Notes: generated by a model not told the origin, from the sequence alone. A stretch of 64,000 nt of DNA from Desulfobotulus mexicanus (GCF_006175995.1 NZ_VDMB01000006.1:35521-99520); one strand, 5' to 3'. Shown: positions 8,304 through 17,549, counted from the stretch's first letter. A program made the numbers and translations.

Positions 8304-8813
8304 ATGACTGATAATCAGGAAATCCTGCCCAGCTATCTTTTACGCCCCGGCTTTCTGTTTATTCCGGACGAAGGCACAGTGATATCCGCCGTCCTTGGGT
8401 CCTGTGTTGCCGTGGCTCTCTTTGACCGCAAAAACAAAAAAGGGGGCATGAACCATTTCCTCTACCCCCATGCTCCGGACGCAAAAAATGCCACCACCTT
8501 CTATGGTAACGTGGCAACTTCAACACTCATCCGCATATTTCTCAAAGAACAACCATCAAGAAAACACCTTGAAGCCATGATTTTTGGTGGCGCAGTCCAC
8601 GCTTCCATGCCACAAGCCCAGAAGGTTGCAGAAAAAAATATTAACATTGCCCAGAGTCTCCTGGAAAAAGCCGGAATTACCGTCAGTGTAGCAGATACAG
8701 GCGGCAACAGAGGAAGAAAGGTCATCTTTGATACCTTATCAGGAGAATCCCTTGTTTACAGGGTAGAGCGTCTCCGTTCCGGCGACTGGTACCCCTATGA
8801 AGGTATGCGCTGA
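8304..8813 (+). CDS. cheD: Chemoreceptor glutamine deamidase CheD
   Basis: Deamidates specific glutamines in methyl-accepting chemotaxis proteins and in some species works with CheC. The 169-residue protein shows the catalytic Cys in VLGSCVAVALFD and the catalytic His in GGMNHFLYP, followed by the FGGA and NIG-like core (KNINIAQSLLEKAGI) and GGNRGRKV. The residues needed for activity are present. No cheC or receptor gene is adjacent. The gene ends 20 bases before an HD-GYP phosphodiesterase gene, an association that suggests motility control. Confidence 0.93.
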   Translation: MTDNQEILPSYLLRPGFLFIPDEGTVISAVLGSCVAVALFDRKNKKGGMNHFLYPHAPDAKNATTFYGNVATSTLIRIFLKEQPSRKHLEAMIFGGAVHASMPQAQKVAEKNINIAQSLLEKAGITVSVADTGGNRGRKVIFDTLSGESLVYRVERLRSGDWYPYEGMR

Positions 8814-8832
8814 CAAAGAGAAAGGAGCCGCC

Positions 8833-10056
8833 ATGCATGAAAATGAACAACGGAACAGACTGCTTCAACTGGGTTGCGATCTGGGAGCCATTCAGGATCT
8901 GGACATTCTCATGGAACGCATCCTCACCGAAGCCAGAACCTTTGTCCATGGCGATGCCGGCTCCATCTATATCCGGGAAAAAGACACTCTCCGCTTTGCC
9001 TACACCCAGAATGACACCCTGCAGCGCAAGCTGGCAAAAGATGAAAAGCTATTATATACAAGCTTCACCCTCCCCATAGATGACAGAAGCATTGCAGGCT
9101 ATGTTGCTTTACACAATCAGGCCCTGTGCATTGATGATGTATATCAGATCCCCGAAACAGCCCCCTACCGCTTTTCCCGTTCCTTTGATATCCGGGCACA
9201 TTACAGGAGCCGCTCCATGTATACCCTCCCCCTTCGGGATATCAACCAGAAGGTTCTTGGTGTTCTTCAGATTCTCAACCCCATGGGGCCGGAAAACATG
9301 GTCCGCCCCTTCAAAAATAAAGATACCCGCATACTGAAACATTTTGCATCCATCGCTTCCATGGCTCTGGAGCGGGCCAGCCTAACACGCTCCATCCTCC
9401 TGCGCATGATTCAGATGGCAGAAATGAGGGATCCAAAGGAAACCGGAGCCCATGTCAATCGGGTTGCCAGCTATTCCGTACTGCTATATGAAGCCTGGGC
9501 AAAACGCAGAGGGATGGATAAAACTGTCATTGAACGACAAAGAGATCGTCTCCGTATGGCTGCCATGCTCCATGACGTGGGTAAAGTTGCCATACCTGAC
9601 GGCATCCTGAAAAAACCCGGACGACTGACAGAAGAAGAATTCGAAACCATGAAAACCCATACTTTCCATGGAGCCAGACTTTTTCTTGATGTTCATTCAG
9701 ACTTTGACAATGACGCAGCAGAGGTGGCTCTAACCCACCATGAGAGATGGGATGGCAAAGGATATCCCGGCCATACAGACATTACAACGGGGCTTCCCCT
9801 GCCTGAAAAAACCGACGGAAGCGGAAAAGCTCTGGGGCTCAAGGGAGAAGAAATCCCCATTTTCGGCAGAATTGTTTCACTGGCAGATGTCTATGATGCC
9901 CTGTCCCATCAGCGGGTATACAAAAAAGCCTGGAAAGAAGAGCGTGTACTGGAAGTGATAAGGGAAGGTAAAGGGACCCAGTTCGACCCTGAGCTTGTGG
10001 AAATTTTTTTTGATATACTCGATGGTTTCCAGCAGATCTCCCAACGTTTTCCTTAA
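8833..10056 (+). CDS. GAF domain / HD-GYP c-di-GMP phosphodiesterase
   Basis: A soluble two-domain signalling protein of 407 aa. Residues about 15-180 form a GAF sensor domain. Residues about 190-400 form an HD-GYP domain with intact HDVGK, KTHTFHGA, HHERWDGKGYP and SLADVYDAL motifs, so hydrolysis of cyclic di-GMP is expected. The frame is open from 8797, but ATG 8833 has AAAGGAG directly before it and is preferred. The ligand of the GAF domain cannot be inferred. It is the last gene of the ptsI-smpB-cheD group. It contrasts with the degenerate HD-GYP protein near 48 kb. Confidence 0.93.
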   Translation: MHENEQRNRLLQLGCDLGAIQDLDILMERILTEARTFVHGDAGSIYIREKDTLRFAYTQNDTLQRKLAKDEKLLYTSFTLPIDDRSIAGYVALHNQALCIDDVYQIPETAPYRFSRSFDIRAHYRSRSMYTLPLRDINQKVLGVLQILNPMGPENMVRPFKNKDTRILKHFASIASMALERASLTRSILLRMIQMAEMRDPKETGAHVNRVASYSVLLYEAWAKRRGMDKTVIERQRDRLRMAAMLHDVGKVAIPDGILKKPGRLTEEEFETMKTHTFHGARLFLDVHSDFDNDAAEVALTHHERWDGKGYPGHTDITTGLPLPEKTDGSGKALGLKGEEIPIFGRIVSLADVYDALSHQRVYKKAWKEERVLEVIREGKGTQFDPELVEIFFDILDGFQQISQRFP

Positions 10057-10106
10057 TTTTAAGATTTGTTCTTCCAGTGTATTCAATTAAACTTCGTAGC
10101 CCGGAC

Positions 10107-10131
10107 AAAAAAAGGATGACACGGGTATCCT
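10107..10131 (-). terminator. Terminator downstream of the ParM-like gene
   Basis: On the minus strand AGGAT (10131-10127) pairs with ATCCT across CCCGTGTC-type loop bases, and seven T follow. It lies about 65 bases past the stop of the ParM-like gene. Confidence 0.55.
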
Positions 10132-10196
10132 GCCATAAAGCAGTACCTGCATTATCCTTAAATAAAAAATCCCCATGAAGTCCCCTTACCACCGGA

Positions 10197-11300
10197 CTAT
10201 GATCTTCCAGCAGCACTGGAGGGAGTTGCAGAAGATTCTGCAGCTGCTGAAGCAGGGACAGCAGTAGCAGAAGGCAAAGGAACAGGAGTTTTCCGCCATT
10301 TGCTCTTCCCGAAACGAAGATATCCGTCCACATTATAGAATCTTGGATCTGTAACCTTTTCAAGCGTCGGCAACACGGGAATTTCAAGTTTAGGAGCAAG
10401 AAAAGAAGAAAGTGCCTGACTCCCGCCTCCCGTCAGAATAACCCCGTGCATATCCCATTCATCGGACCAAAGGCGTCCAATTTCACCCGCAAGCTCTTCA
10501 GCCGCCCTTGCAAAAACCCGATCCCTGAGATTAGCAATATGATATTCTTTACCCCGAATCTGTATGGTCCCCTTTTCCACGGCCTCATACAAACGATACA
10601 GTTCCACCTGCACACCGGATTCCCTTTTGAGCTTTTCTGATATGGCCATAAAGCTTCGGGACATGCCCATATCCACCGTTGAGCTGCTGCGTTCGATATA
10701 GCTCATACGATCAAAAACAAGAAAATCCGTAGTTCTGAACCCTATATCCACCACACCTATTTTTTTATCCGCCATTCCCCGGTTGACAAGGCGACCATTT
10801 TCATCCATGAGAAGACCAAAAACCGTACCCAGGGGCTGTGGCATAATCTGTACCCCATTAATAGTCACATCACGGCTTTCACGACTCCCGTCCGGCCAGT
10901 GATACACAAGCTGATGCTTACCGGACATGGCTTTTATCATTTTTTCATAGTCCTGCTTTAAAAAAACAACGGGAAGACCTGTCACGACATTGAGCGTGAT
11001 ACCCTCTTCGGCAAAAAGACCAGCTGCCGTAAGTGAAAGAACCGGCAAAAAATCTTCCAGAAGGCGTTCCTGATCCAGCGTAAATTGCCTGACGGAAGAC
11101 TGGGCAATGGCAAAATCACCAATAAAATACCCCTTACCATCCACACTTACGTGGAGATTATCCACAATCTCCTTGTTGCCAAGACCGGTGGAGAACTGAA
11201 TGTCAGTAGTTTCTCCCAAAACCGATTTAAAACATAAAGACTTGCGGCCGTTGGTAACTTTTGTGAATCCAAATCCAACATCAATACCGATGATCTCCAT
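10197..11300 (-). CDS. ParM/StbA-family actin-like ATPase
   Basis: An actin-fold ATPase of 367 aa of the kind that forms DNA-segregating filaments on plasmids. The phosphate-1 loop is IGIDVGFGFTKV at residues 4-15, the phosphate-2 loop is GVVDIGFRTTDF near 186, and the adenosine motif is VILTGGGSQAL near 300. The last 30 residues are a Pro/Ala/Ser-rich tail outside the fold. No ParR-like adaptor or centromere-type repeat array is adjacent, so it is an orphan. It has its own terminator and a dispersed repeat upstream. A role in chromosome, plasmid-remnant or cell-shape biology is open. Confidence 0.85.
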   Translation of the reverse strand: MEIIGIDVGFGFTKVTNGRKSLCFKSVLGETTDIQFSTGLGNKEIVDNLHVSVDGKGYFIGDFAIAQSSVRQFTLDQERLLEDFLPVLSLTAAGLFAEEGITLNVVTGLPVVFLKQDYEKMIKAMSGKHQLVYHWPDGSRESRDVTINGVQIMPQPLGTVFGLLMDENGRLVNRGMADKKIGVVDIGFRTTDFLVFDRMSYIERSSSTVDMGMSRSFMAISEKLKRESGVQVELYRLYEAVEKGTIQIRGKEYHIANLRDRVFARAAEELAGEIGRLWSDEWDMHGVILTGGGSQALSSFLAPKLEIPVLPTLEKVTDPRFYNVDGYLRFGKSKWRKTPVPLPSATAVPASAAAESSATPSSAAGRS

Positions 11301-11443
11301 GACAGACTTCCTCCTTGGGGCCTCCGTTAAAAGACAGGGTCTTTTTCAAGACCCCTGCAGGTGCCCGGCTGGCCACCTTATTTCCTTTGCCTATCAAAAA
11401 GCAAAAACCGGACCATAGCCTCACTAAAAGTGTATTTGTAATT

Positions 11444-11627
11444 ATTCAGAACAGTTTATTCCGAACTGCCAATGCTATAGTTGCAGCAGCTTCGTACTGT
11501 TGCAAGGCTCCGTGGCTGTTTGCAAGTGACATTGCAATCGTTTCGGATCAGAGCTTTGTCCGGCACTCAAGATCCCTAAGCACTTTTGCTCCCGTAAGGG
11601 GCTTGGGCCTTTCAGCTTGAGTGCCGG
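11444..11627 (+). repeat. Dispersed intergenic repeat, copy B (in gene-free 11301-11768)
   Basis: Bases 11521-11570 match the reverse complement of 240-289 with three mismatches, and 11512-11540 match 23373-23401 with about four mismatches. TTCAGAACAGTTTATT at 11445-11460 also recurs in altered form at 23345-23360. The arms CCGGCACTCAAG (11560-11571) and CTTGAGTGCCGG (11616-11627) face each other. This is the longest of the three copies. Nothing else recognisable lies in 11301-11768. Confidence 0.75.
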
Positions 11628-11768
11628 ATTGCGTCACGGCAAATAGCCTGGGGCCTGTGCACCTATACTCTATGCGGTCCGTCTGAACAGCCAAAAACAG
11701 CGGCACACTGTCAAAAAATCGCCGGTCTGCCAGAAAACAAACAGCCCATAAAGGGTATTCAATCCGGC

Positions 11769-12482
11769 TTAAAGAGGAAAAAGCTCTGTCACCTCTACAC
11801 CTTGCTCCCTGAAAAACCACCGCACCTCATACCCGGCTATCTTTGTTCCAAAAGGGCCGGATCTTCTGGAATAAGCTGGCCGAGGGTCCATGGAGAGAAT
11901 TTCAGAAATCAGAGGCCTTAAATCCCGTCTGCCGGCAAGGACATCGGCCCGGCACTGTGCATGAACGGCCGGACTGAAATATACATCCAGGCAGGATTCC
12001 GGACAATCCACAGCAAAGCCTCCTGATGCCCCCTCAACAGCATCTCCATAGGGAAGATAGGGCTTGATATCTAAAACAGGTGTCCTGTCCACAAAATCTC
12101 CGCCAGAGACAAAAAGCACCACACTACCATCATTTACCGAAACCCTGTCAAGCCTGACCACAGAAAGACCTATGGGATTAGGGCGGAAAGGGCTCCGGGT
12201 GGCATAAACTCCCATACGTCTGTTTCCTCCCAGCCGTGGCGGTCTCACGGTGGGCTTCCAGCCTGCTCCCAGATGGGCATGAAAAATAAAAAGAACCCAG
12301 ATATGGGAAAATTTTTCCAGTCCCCGAACAGCCTCCTCCGAAGCATATTCAGGCCGCAAATGGATTTCAGCAAAGGCAGAAGGCGCAAGGCCAGCCTGCC
12401 TTGGAATCCCGAATTTTTCAAGAAAACAGGAATGAACCTCACCAATGGCATCAAAAGAAAAATTTCCCTGCGTCATTTCCAT
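11769..12482 (-). CDS. trmO: tRNA (adenine(37)-N6)-methyltransferase TrmO
   Basis: Uses S-adenosylmethionine to methylate t6A37 to m6t6A37 in tRNA-Thr. The 237-residue protein begins with the TrmO beta-barrel (FDAIGEVHSCFLEKFGIPRQ) and carries the characteristic WVLFIFHAH, TRSPFRPNPIGLSVV and VLDIKPYLPYGD motifs, with the C-terminal DPRPAYSR segment. The start is ATG 12482 or the second Met; neither has a strong Shine-Dalgarno. It appears to be transcribed alone. Confidence 0.93.
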   Translation of the reverse strand: MEMTQGNFSFDAIGEVHSCFLEKFGIPRQAGLAPSAFAEIHLRPEYASEEAVRGLEKFSHIWVLFIFHAHLGAGWKPTVRPPRLGGNRRMGVYATRSPFRPNPIGLSVVRLDRVSVNDGSVVLFVSGGDFVDRTPVLDIKPYLPYGDAVEGASGGFAVDCPESCLDVYFSPAVHAQCRADVLAGRRDLRPLISEILSMDPRPAYSRRSGPFGTKIAGYEVRWFFREQGVEVTELFPL

Positions 12483-12755
12483 AAAATAATCACGTTTTTT
12501 TTCCTGCGAAAAAGTCTATGTCAGGGGACAGCAAAAGCCAGACGGCCATGATCCAGATTTACTTTTCCTTCATTTCCAGCTATAAAATCCTATCAGAATA
12601 GCCACATGGCCCTGTCCATAGTTGTCATGGCTTGCGCCCTTACTTATACACTCCGGAAAGGCTGACTGAAAAATATATCTCTGGCAGAACACAAACAAAG
12701 AAACCCTTTTCCAACAATTTCCTGCGAGCAGGTTTTCCCACAAGGACCGGATTTC

Positions 12756-13406
12756 ATGCGTTACTCTTTTTTTCTTTTATTTTTTTTCCTTTTCGTCCCA
12801 GGTCTTCCCTCTTCCCTTCACGCAGAGCAGGCCTATGTGACAGACTCCCTTGAAATAAGCGTCCGTAGAGGCCCCACCACCGCTCACAGAATCCTGCGCT
12901 TCATTGAATCCGGACACCCTGTAAAAATACTGGAAGAAAATGATGGATGGTCCCATATTCAGACCCTTGACTCAGCCTCCACAAAGGGATGGGTATTAAG
13001 CAGATACCTGACCCGGAAACTTCCGCTCAGAATACAGGTTCTTCAACTTGAAGATGAAAACCGTAACCTGACAGAACGGTTTACCAGCACCTTCGATGCA
13101 CTGGAAAAAGTGGAACAGGAGCGCATGCATCTTAAAGAAGCCCTTGCCCAAAGCACTGATCTTCTAGATGAAACCCAAAAAAAACTTGAAGAGATTATCA
13201 GAGACTCCGCAGGCTACCTTAACCTCAAAGAAAAAGCAGAACACCTCGAAAAAGAAAGAGATACTCTGCTCCATGAAAATATAGCCCTACGTACACAAAC
13301 CCGTAACCAGGCCCTGCTCATTGGAGGAAGCCTCGTGTTTGGCGGACTTTTCCTCGGTTTTTTCTGGGGCCGCAGGCAGAAAAGATACTCAAGCCGCCTT
13401 CTCTGA
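12756..13406 (+). CDS. TIGR04211-type SH3-domain envelope protein
   Basis: A 216-residue protein with an N-terminal signal peptide (to about residue 24), a bacterial SH3 domain at about 26-90 (YVTDSLEISVRRGPTTAHRIL, then GW-containing strands), a long coiled coil at about 95-180, and a C-terminal membrane helix at about 187-203 followed by GRRQKRY. This order matches the TIGR04211/YgiM family. The SH3 domain probably lies in the periplasm and may bind peptidoglycan; the function is not established. Its stop codon abuts the stop of the convergent next gene with no spacer. Confidence 0.85.
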   Translation: MRYSFFLLFFFLFVPGLPSSLHAEQAYVTDSLEISVRRGPTTAHRILRFIESGHPVKILEENDGWSHIQTLDSASTKGWVLSRYLTRKLPLRIQVLQLEDENRNLTERFTSTFDALEKVEQERMHLKEALAQSTDLLDETQKKLEEIIRDSAGYLNLKEKAEHLEKERDTLLHENIALRTQTRNQALLIGGSLVFGGLFLGFFWGRRQKRYSSRLL

Positions 13407-13799
13407 TCAGGCCTGAATCCGCAGATATCTGCGAACCGTAAGAATCCTTTTTTCCATATGTTCAGGAGTACGGATTCCGGATAGTGTCATCATTTCAGAA
13501 GCCGCTTCAAGGGGATTTTCATTCTGCCTTTCAAGGGAAAGCCTGAACCAGAGTGGAAGCACAAGCTCCATCTGATGGATAAGGACTTTAGCATGCAACC
13601 GCAGTCCGTCTATCCTTGAAATATCCACCTTGTTTAAAACATCTTTTCTTGAACTTCTCTCAATAATTTTAAGATCCGCAGCTATCTTTTTTTTGAGTTT
13701 TCTATACTGAAATACAGGAGATATAATGAACCGGGTTAGAATATAACCGAAACTTCCCAGAAAAAAACCAACTAAAACACCCCAGACAACACTATCCAT
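13407..13799 (-). CDS. Small membrane-anchored protein of unknown function
   Basis: Not recognised. The 130-residue form starts at ATG 13799 (MDSVVWGVLVGFF) and has one N-terminal membrane helix at about 4-24, followed by a basic soluble region with two probable helices. AGGAAAGG lies 12 bases upstream; an in-frame ATG at 13835 would add 12 residues. It is convergent with the SH3 protein with no intergenic base. The coding pattern and helix content look real, but no domain could be named. Confidence 0.6.
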   Translation of the reverse strand: MDSVVWGVLVGFFLGSFGYILTRFIISPVFQYRKLKKKIAADLKIIERSSRKDVLNKVDISRIDGLRLHAKVLIHQMELVLPLWFRLSLERQNENPLEAASEMMTLSGIRTPEHMEKRILTVRRYLRIQA

Positions 13800-13901
13800 A
13801 CTTAAAACAAACCTTTCCTGAACTATAGCATGCAAGACATTTAATTAATATACACCTTAATTATAAGGTGTGTCCATCTTCCGTTAACATAAATCGATTG
13901 T

Positions 13902-13960
13902 AATCAATGTTTTCGAACTCGTTTTACAATCCCGGCTAAAAACTCAGCAAGACATTGATT
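13902..13960. repeat. Inverted repeat downstream of the ParA-like gene
   Basis: AATCAATGT (13902-13910) and ACATTGATT (13952-13960) are perfect 9-bp inverted arms 41 bases apart in an AT-rich spacer. No T-tract follows as in a terminator. It could be a protein-binding site or chance. Confidence 0.35.
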
Positions 13961-14035
13961 TTGTAAATCATTAACCAAACCATACCAGCAATACCTGTAC
14001 ACGACCAAAAATATAAACACTGAAAAAAACTTTTT

Positions 14036-14797
14036 TTAAGAAAGACAACAGTATAAAGCTTCAAACTCCTGGCTCAGCTTATGCTTTGGATCGAAATATA
14101 CCATAGGCTGCCCTGCAAAATGAGACTCACGAATTTTTATGGATGAAGAAATATATGCGGGAAAAACAGGATACCCCTCTTCCTTTACCATAGCCACGGC
14201 CTTTGCCGGAAAACTTGCCCTCGCCTGAAAATGATTGATAACCACGCCCTCAATATGAAGACTCTCGTTATGATCTGCCCGTATTTCCTCAATACCCCGG
14301 GCAAGGGTCTGCAAGGCATACTGGCTGAAAGTGTCACAATCAAAGGGAACAAGGCAGGCATCCGCAGCAATCAGAGCAGATCGGCTGAAAAAATTCAAAG
14401 CAGGCGGTGTATCCACATAAATCTCATCAAATCCTTCCAGACGCCGTAATGCTTCCTTTAATTTGAACATTTTATACCGACTTTCCAGCTTAGGTCCCAT
14501 CTCCTCCAGATCCGGACTGGCAGCGGCAAGGAAAAGGCCATCAAAGGGAGTGGCATGGATTACGGATTCAAAATTTTTCGAAGGAAAAAAACTCACATAA
14601 AGATGATCTTTAAAAAAGTCGGCAATTCCTGTATTCGGAACACCACTGCTTCCCGAAAGATACTGGGAAGCATTACACTGACTGTCCAGGTCCACCACAA
14701 GAACCTGTTTTCCCCTGCTTGCGGCCACAGCGGCCAGATTACAGGCAATGGTGGACTTCCCCACTCCCCCCTTCTGGTTAAAAACCACACGGATCAT
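14036..14797 (-). CDS. ParA-family P-loop ATPase (orphan)
   Basis: A deviant Walker ATPase of 253 aa. The N-terminus MIRVVFNQKGGVGKSTIA holds the deviant Walker A box with the signature lysine, followed by LVVDLDSQCNAS (A'), and YVDTPPALNFFSRSAL (Walker B) near residue 115. The start is ATG 14797 because AGGAGG lies 4 bases before it, although the frame is open to 14893. No parB gene or parS-like site is adjacent, so it differs from a chromosomal parAB pair. Positioning of a membrane, motility or shape complex is possible. It lies 2.7 kb from the ParM-like gene. Confidence 0.88.
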   Translation of the reverse strand: MIRVVFNQKGGVGKSTIACNLAAVAASRGKQVLVVDLDSQCNASQYLSGSSGVPNTGIADFFKDHLYVSFFPSKNFESVIHATPFDGLFLAAASPDLEEMGPKLESRYKMFKLKEALRRLEGFDEIYVDTPPALNFFSRSALIAADACLVPFDCDTFSQYALQTLARGIEEIRADHNESLHIEGVVINHFQARASFPAKAVAMVKEEGYPVFPAYISSSIKIRESHFAGQPMVYFDPKHKLSQEFEALYCCLS

Positions 14798-14995
14798 CAG
14801 GCCTCCTGATTTCAGGGACACAATCTCAATTTTCCCTAGATTATATCCCGGATAATTTCGTAACCATAAAATACCTGTCCTGCCCCTGCACAATATACTG
14901 AATTCTTAGCTCCTACACTGAGCAGCAGCTCCTTTCAACCAGACGATGCCCTGACAGCGCTCTCTCAGTATATTCATTTTTCATTACAAAATAAA

Positions 14996-15271
14996 TCATA
15001 GAATACCTTCCCTGCGAATCCACTCCCTGTCTCTCTCCAAAAATACTGGATCTGCCTTACGCTGCCATTGTTCATCCCTCGTAAAAAAAGAGCGGTCATT
15101 TTGTCTCCACCGGACCTCAGGGTTCTTATCTTTCTTCTGCCAGTTTTTATCTTCCCCGTGAAAGGCCCTGTCCCGCAAACGCCATGCAGGCGGTTCCTCA
15201 GCATATAAAGAAACAGGCGCAAGCAGTCCCACCAGAAAGACTACCAGTATGGCGGATTTCCACAGTGTCAT
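14996..15271 (-). CDS. Small exported protein of unknown function
   Basis: Not recognised. It has 91 residues with a clear signal peptide ending near VSLYAEE at about 24. The mature part is short and highly charged, with WRLRDR, RWRQNDRSF and DEQWQRK segments that look like an imperfect W/R/D-rich repeat. AGGACGG lies upstream of the ATG. It is probably cotranscribed with the upstream exported protein at 15354-15869, 82 bases away. Expected location: periplasm. Confidence 0.6.
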   Translation of the reverse strand: MTLWKSAILVVFLVGLLAPVSLYAEEPPAWRLRDRAFHGEDKNWQKKDKNPEVRWRQNDRSFFTRDEQWQRKADPVFLERDREWIRREGIL

Positions 15272-15353
15272 ATGTCCGTCCTAGCATAATGCCTGATCCG
15301 TTTTACCAGCCCGCCCCGCAACAGCGGATGCATGTCCTTAAAAAACCATGGGT

Positions 15354-15869
15354 TCAAAACATATCCAGAATCTTTGCCTTCTCTTCCTGCAAACGGTTTT
15401 GCTGACGATCATTAAACCAGAGGGCCATCTCCTTGCCTGTATACAAAACCCTGGGATAGCCCTCATCGGTTTTATCCATCAGAATTTTTGTTCTTTCCGT
15501 CTCCCAAATCCATCGAGACTGATCTTCTGATTCTGTTTTTCCAGCCCCATATTTACTTTCCAGTACCTGCCTGATTTTTTCTTCTCCGTAGGAAGAGTTT
15601 TGTGTAAAAACGTATCTTGCTTCCAGCAGCCTGTTTTCCACAAAACGATACCTCAAAAAAACTTCCTGATCCAGCAGCCAGATCCTATAAGCCAGATATG
15701 GACCTGACACCGGCTCCGGAACATTTTTCTCTGCCGCCATTACGGCAATTTTTCCCATTCCCCAGCGTACCAGACGAAAATCAGGAGGCCCAGCCATAGA
15801 CTCCTGAGTCAGCATCAAGGCAGAGATAAAAATAATCATCAGTAAATATGGAGTTCGAAGCATGGGCAA
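15354..15869 (-). CDS. Exported protein of unknown function
   Basis: Not recognised. The 171 residues start with a signal peptide (cleavage probably after SMAG near residue 27). The mature part opens with FRLVRWGMGKIAVMAAEKN, a pattern seen in periplasmic proteins with a WGM-type repeat, and continues with alternating strands such as AYRIWLLDQEVFLRYRFVENRLLEARYVF. No membrane anchor or lipobox Cys is present. It is located between the ParA orphan and epd. Confidence 0.65.
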   Translation of the reverse strand: MPMLRTPYLLMIIFISALMLTQESMAGPPDFRLVRWGMGKIAVMAAEKNVPEPVSGPYLAYRIWLLDQEVFLRYRFVENRLLEARYVFTQNSSYGEEKIRQVLESKYGAGKTESEDQSRWIWETERTKILMDKTDEGYPRVLYTGKEMALWFNDRQQNRLQEEKAKILDMF

Positions 15870-15989
15870 TTCCCGGCATCGCTGGTAGAATAAATCCGGA
15901 TAAGAACATCCGGTACAAACGATTCATGGGAAATATATCGGACAAAACTAAAAAAACTAAAGTACAGCCAAAGAGCAGACAATCCTGTT

Positions 15990-17012
15990 TCAGCCAGGAT
16001 CAGTTCCTTGCCCAAGAACAGCAGCTGTGTCCAGCATACGATTGGCATATCCCCACTCATTATCAAACCATGCCATGACCGTTACGAGATGTCCTCCTGC
16101 CACGCGGGTCTGTGTCCCATCCACAATGGCAGAACGGGCATCATGATTGTAGTCACAGGAAACCAGCATATCCTCCCCATATCCCATCACATGGGGCTTT
16201 TTACATGCAGCCTCTTTTAAAATTACATTGACACCTTCTCTGTCCACAGTCTTTTCGACCCTTGCGGTCAACTGCATCAAAGAAACATTCATGGTAGGTA
16301 CTCGAAGACTGACCGCCTGAAAACGGCCTTTCAGATGGGGGAAAATCCGGTCAAGGCCACGGGCAAGACCAGTTTCCACCGGAAGAATGGAATAACCAGC
16401 ACTTCTTGTACGTCGAAGATCCCCATGGTGATAAGCATCAATCACAGGCTGGTCATTCATCATGGCATGGGTTGTCGTAATAACACCGGAAACAATACCC
16501 AGAGACTGATCCAGAGCATGGATCAGATGACAGATACAATTTGTAGTGCAGGATGCATTGGAAACAACAGTTTCATATCCGGACAGGCTTTTCTCATTCA
16601 GACCAAAAACCACGGTGGCATCCACATCCGGAGCTGCTGGACAGGAAAAAAGCACTTTCTTTGCGCCACAGGCCTTATGGGCTTCTGCATCCTGCCTGCT
16701 AATCCAGTGCCCCGTGCATTCCATTACAAGATCCACCCCCAGCCTGCCCCATGGCAAACCTTCTATGGTGGATTGTCGGGTCACTGTAATGATATCATCT
16801 TCGACAAAAAGCGCATCTTCATCAAAGCCCACTGTACCTGAAAACCGGCCATGGGTGGAATCATAACGGGTAAGGTGAGCCATAACGGAAATATCCGCAG
16901 GCTCGTTAATGGCCACAATACGCAATGATCTATCACCGGAAGACTCATAAAGGGCACGGAGTACACATCGCCCGATTCGGCCATATCCATTGATTGCAAT
17001 CCTTATGGTCAT
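15990..17012 (-). CDS. epd: Erythrose-4-phosphate dehydrogenase-like enzyme (GAPDH superfamily)
   Basis: A 340-residue dehydrogenase of the GAPDH fold with the NAD loop INGYGRIGRCVLRAL and the catalytic Cys in NASCTTNC. The segment MMNDQPVIDAYHHGDLRRTRSAG is typical of Epd; GAPDH proper has GDQ and DASH/DLRRAR here. VRVPTMNVS-like and SAIVDGTQTRVAGGHLV motifs also match Epd. Epd oxidises D-erythrose 4-phosphate to 4-phosphoerythronate for pyridoxal phosphate synthesis, but a secondary GAPDH activity is possible. It lies downstream of rpsI, separated by a terminator. Confidence 0.82.
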   Translation of the reverse strand: MTIRIAINGYGRIGRCVLRALYESSGDRSLRIVAINEPADISVMAHLTRYDSTHGRFSGTVGFDEDALFVEDDIITVTRQSTIEGLPWGRLGVDLVMECTGHWISRQDAEAHKACGAKKVLFSCPAAPDVDATVVFGLNEKSLSGYETVVSNASCTTNCICHLIHALDQSLGIVSGVITTTHAMMNDQPVIDAYHHGDLRRTRSAGYSILPVETGLARGLDRIFPHLKGRFQAVSLRVPTMNVSLMQLTARVEKTVDREGVNVILKEAACKKPHVMGYGEDMLVSCDYNHDARSAIVDGTQTRVAGGHLVTVMAWFDNEWGYANRMLDTAAVLGQGTDPG

Positions 17013-17069
17013 GGTTTCTCTACACCTTGAAAAGGTTCAGGGCAGGGACCTGAGCACCTGCCCCAAAAT

Positions 17070-17103
17070 CAAAAAAGGCAGACCTGATGGCCCGCCTTTT
17101 TTA
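17070..17103 (-). terminator. Bidirectional-type terminator after rplM-rpsI
   Basis: AAAAAAGGC (17071-17079) and GCCTTTTTT (17094-17102) form a stem with internal GACC/GGCC-type pairing around a short loop. The flanking A and T runs let it act on either strand. It lies about 30 bases past the rpsI stop. Confidence 0.75.
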
Positions 17104-17132
17104 AGTAAAACAACAATTGCTGAAATATAAAA

Positions 17133-17525
17133 TTAGCGCTTGGAAAACTGAAAACGTGCACGGGCAGCGCGCTGACCATACTTTTTACGTTCTTTGGCCC
17201 GGGCATCACGGGTAATAAAGCCGGCTTTTTTCAAAATAGCCCGAAGCTCTGGTTCCGCCTCCACAAGGGCCTTGGTAATACCATGCCGGACAGCACCAGC
17301 CTGACCGGAAATACCACCACCCTTAACGGTTACCGTAACATCATAGCGATCCGTTCTTTCCGTAATGGAAAGGGGCTGGCCAAGAATCAGACGGTGGGTA
17401 TCAATTCTGAAATAATTCTCAACTTCCATGCCGTTGACCACAATTTTACCGGATCCTGGACGAATCCAAGTGCGGGCCATGGAGGTTTTACGTTTTCCAG
17501 TAGCGTAAAAACTGTTTTGTTCCAT
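17133..17525 (-). CDS. rpsI: 30S ribosomal protein S9
   Basis: A component of the small-subunit head whose C-terminal tail reaches the P-site tRNA. The 130-residue protein begins [20 protein letters not shown] and contains [20 protein letters not shown] and the basic end [12 protein letters not shown], with the invariant final KR. It follows rplM by 24 bases, the usual L13-S9 operon. Confidence 0.98.
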   Translation of the reverse strand: MEQNSFYATGKRKTSMARTWIRPGSGKIVVNGMEVENYFRIDTHRLILGQPLSITERTDRYDVTVTVKGGGISGQAGAVRHGITKALVEAEPELRAILKKAGFITRDARAKERKKYGQRAARARFQFSKR

Positions 17526-17549
17526 ATGAATACTCCGGATATCTTCGGG

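Noticed and set aside
15990-17012. Assignment as plain glyceraldehyde-3-phosphate dehydrogenase
   Set aside because: The NDQPVIDAYH/DLRRTRSAG segment matches Epd better, though dual function is possible.
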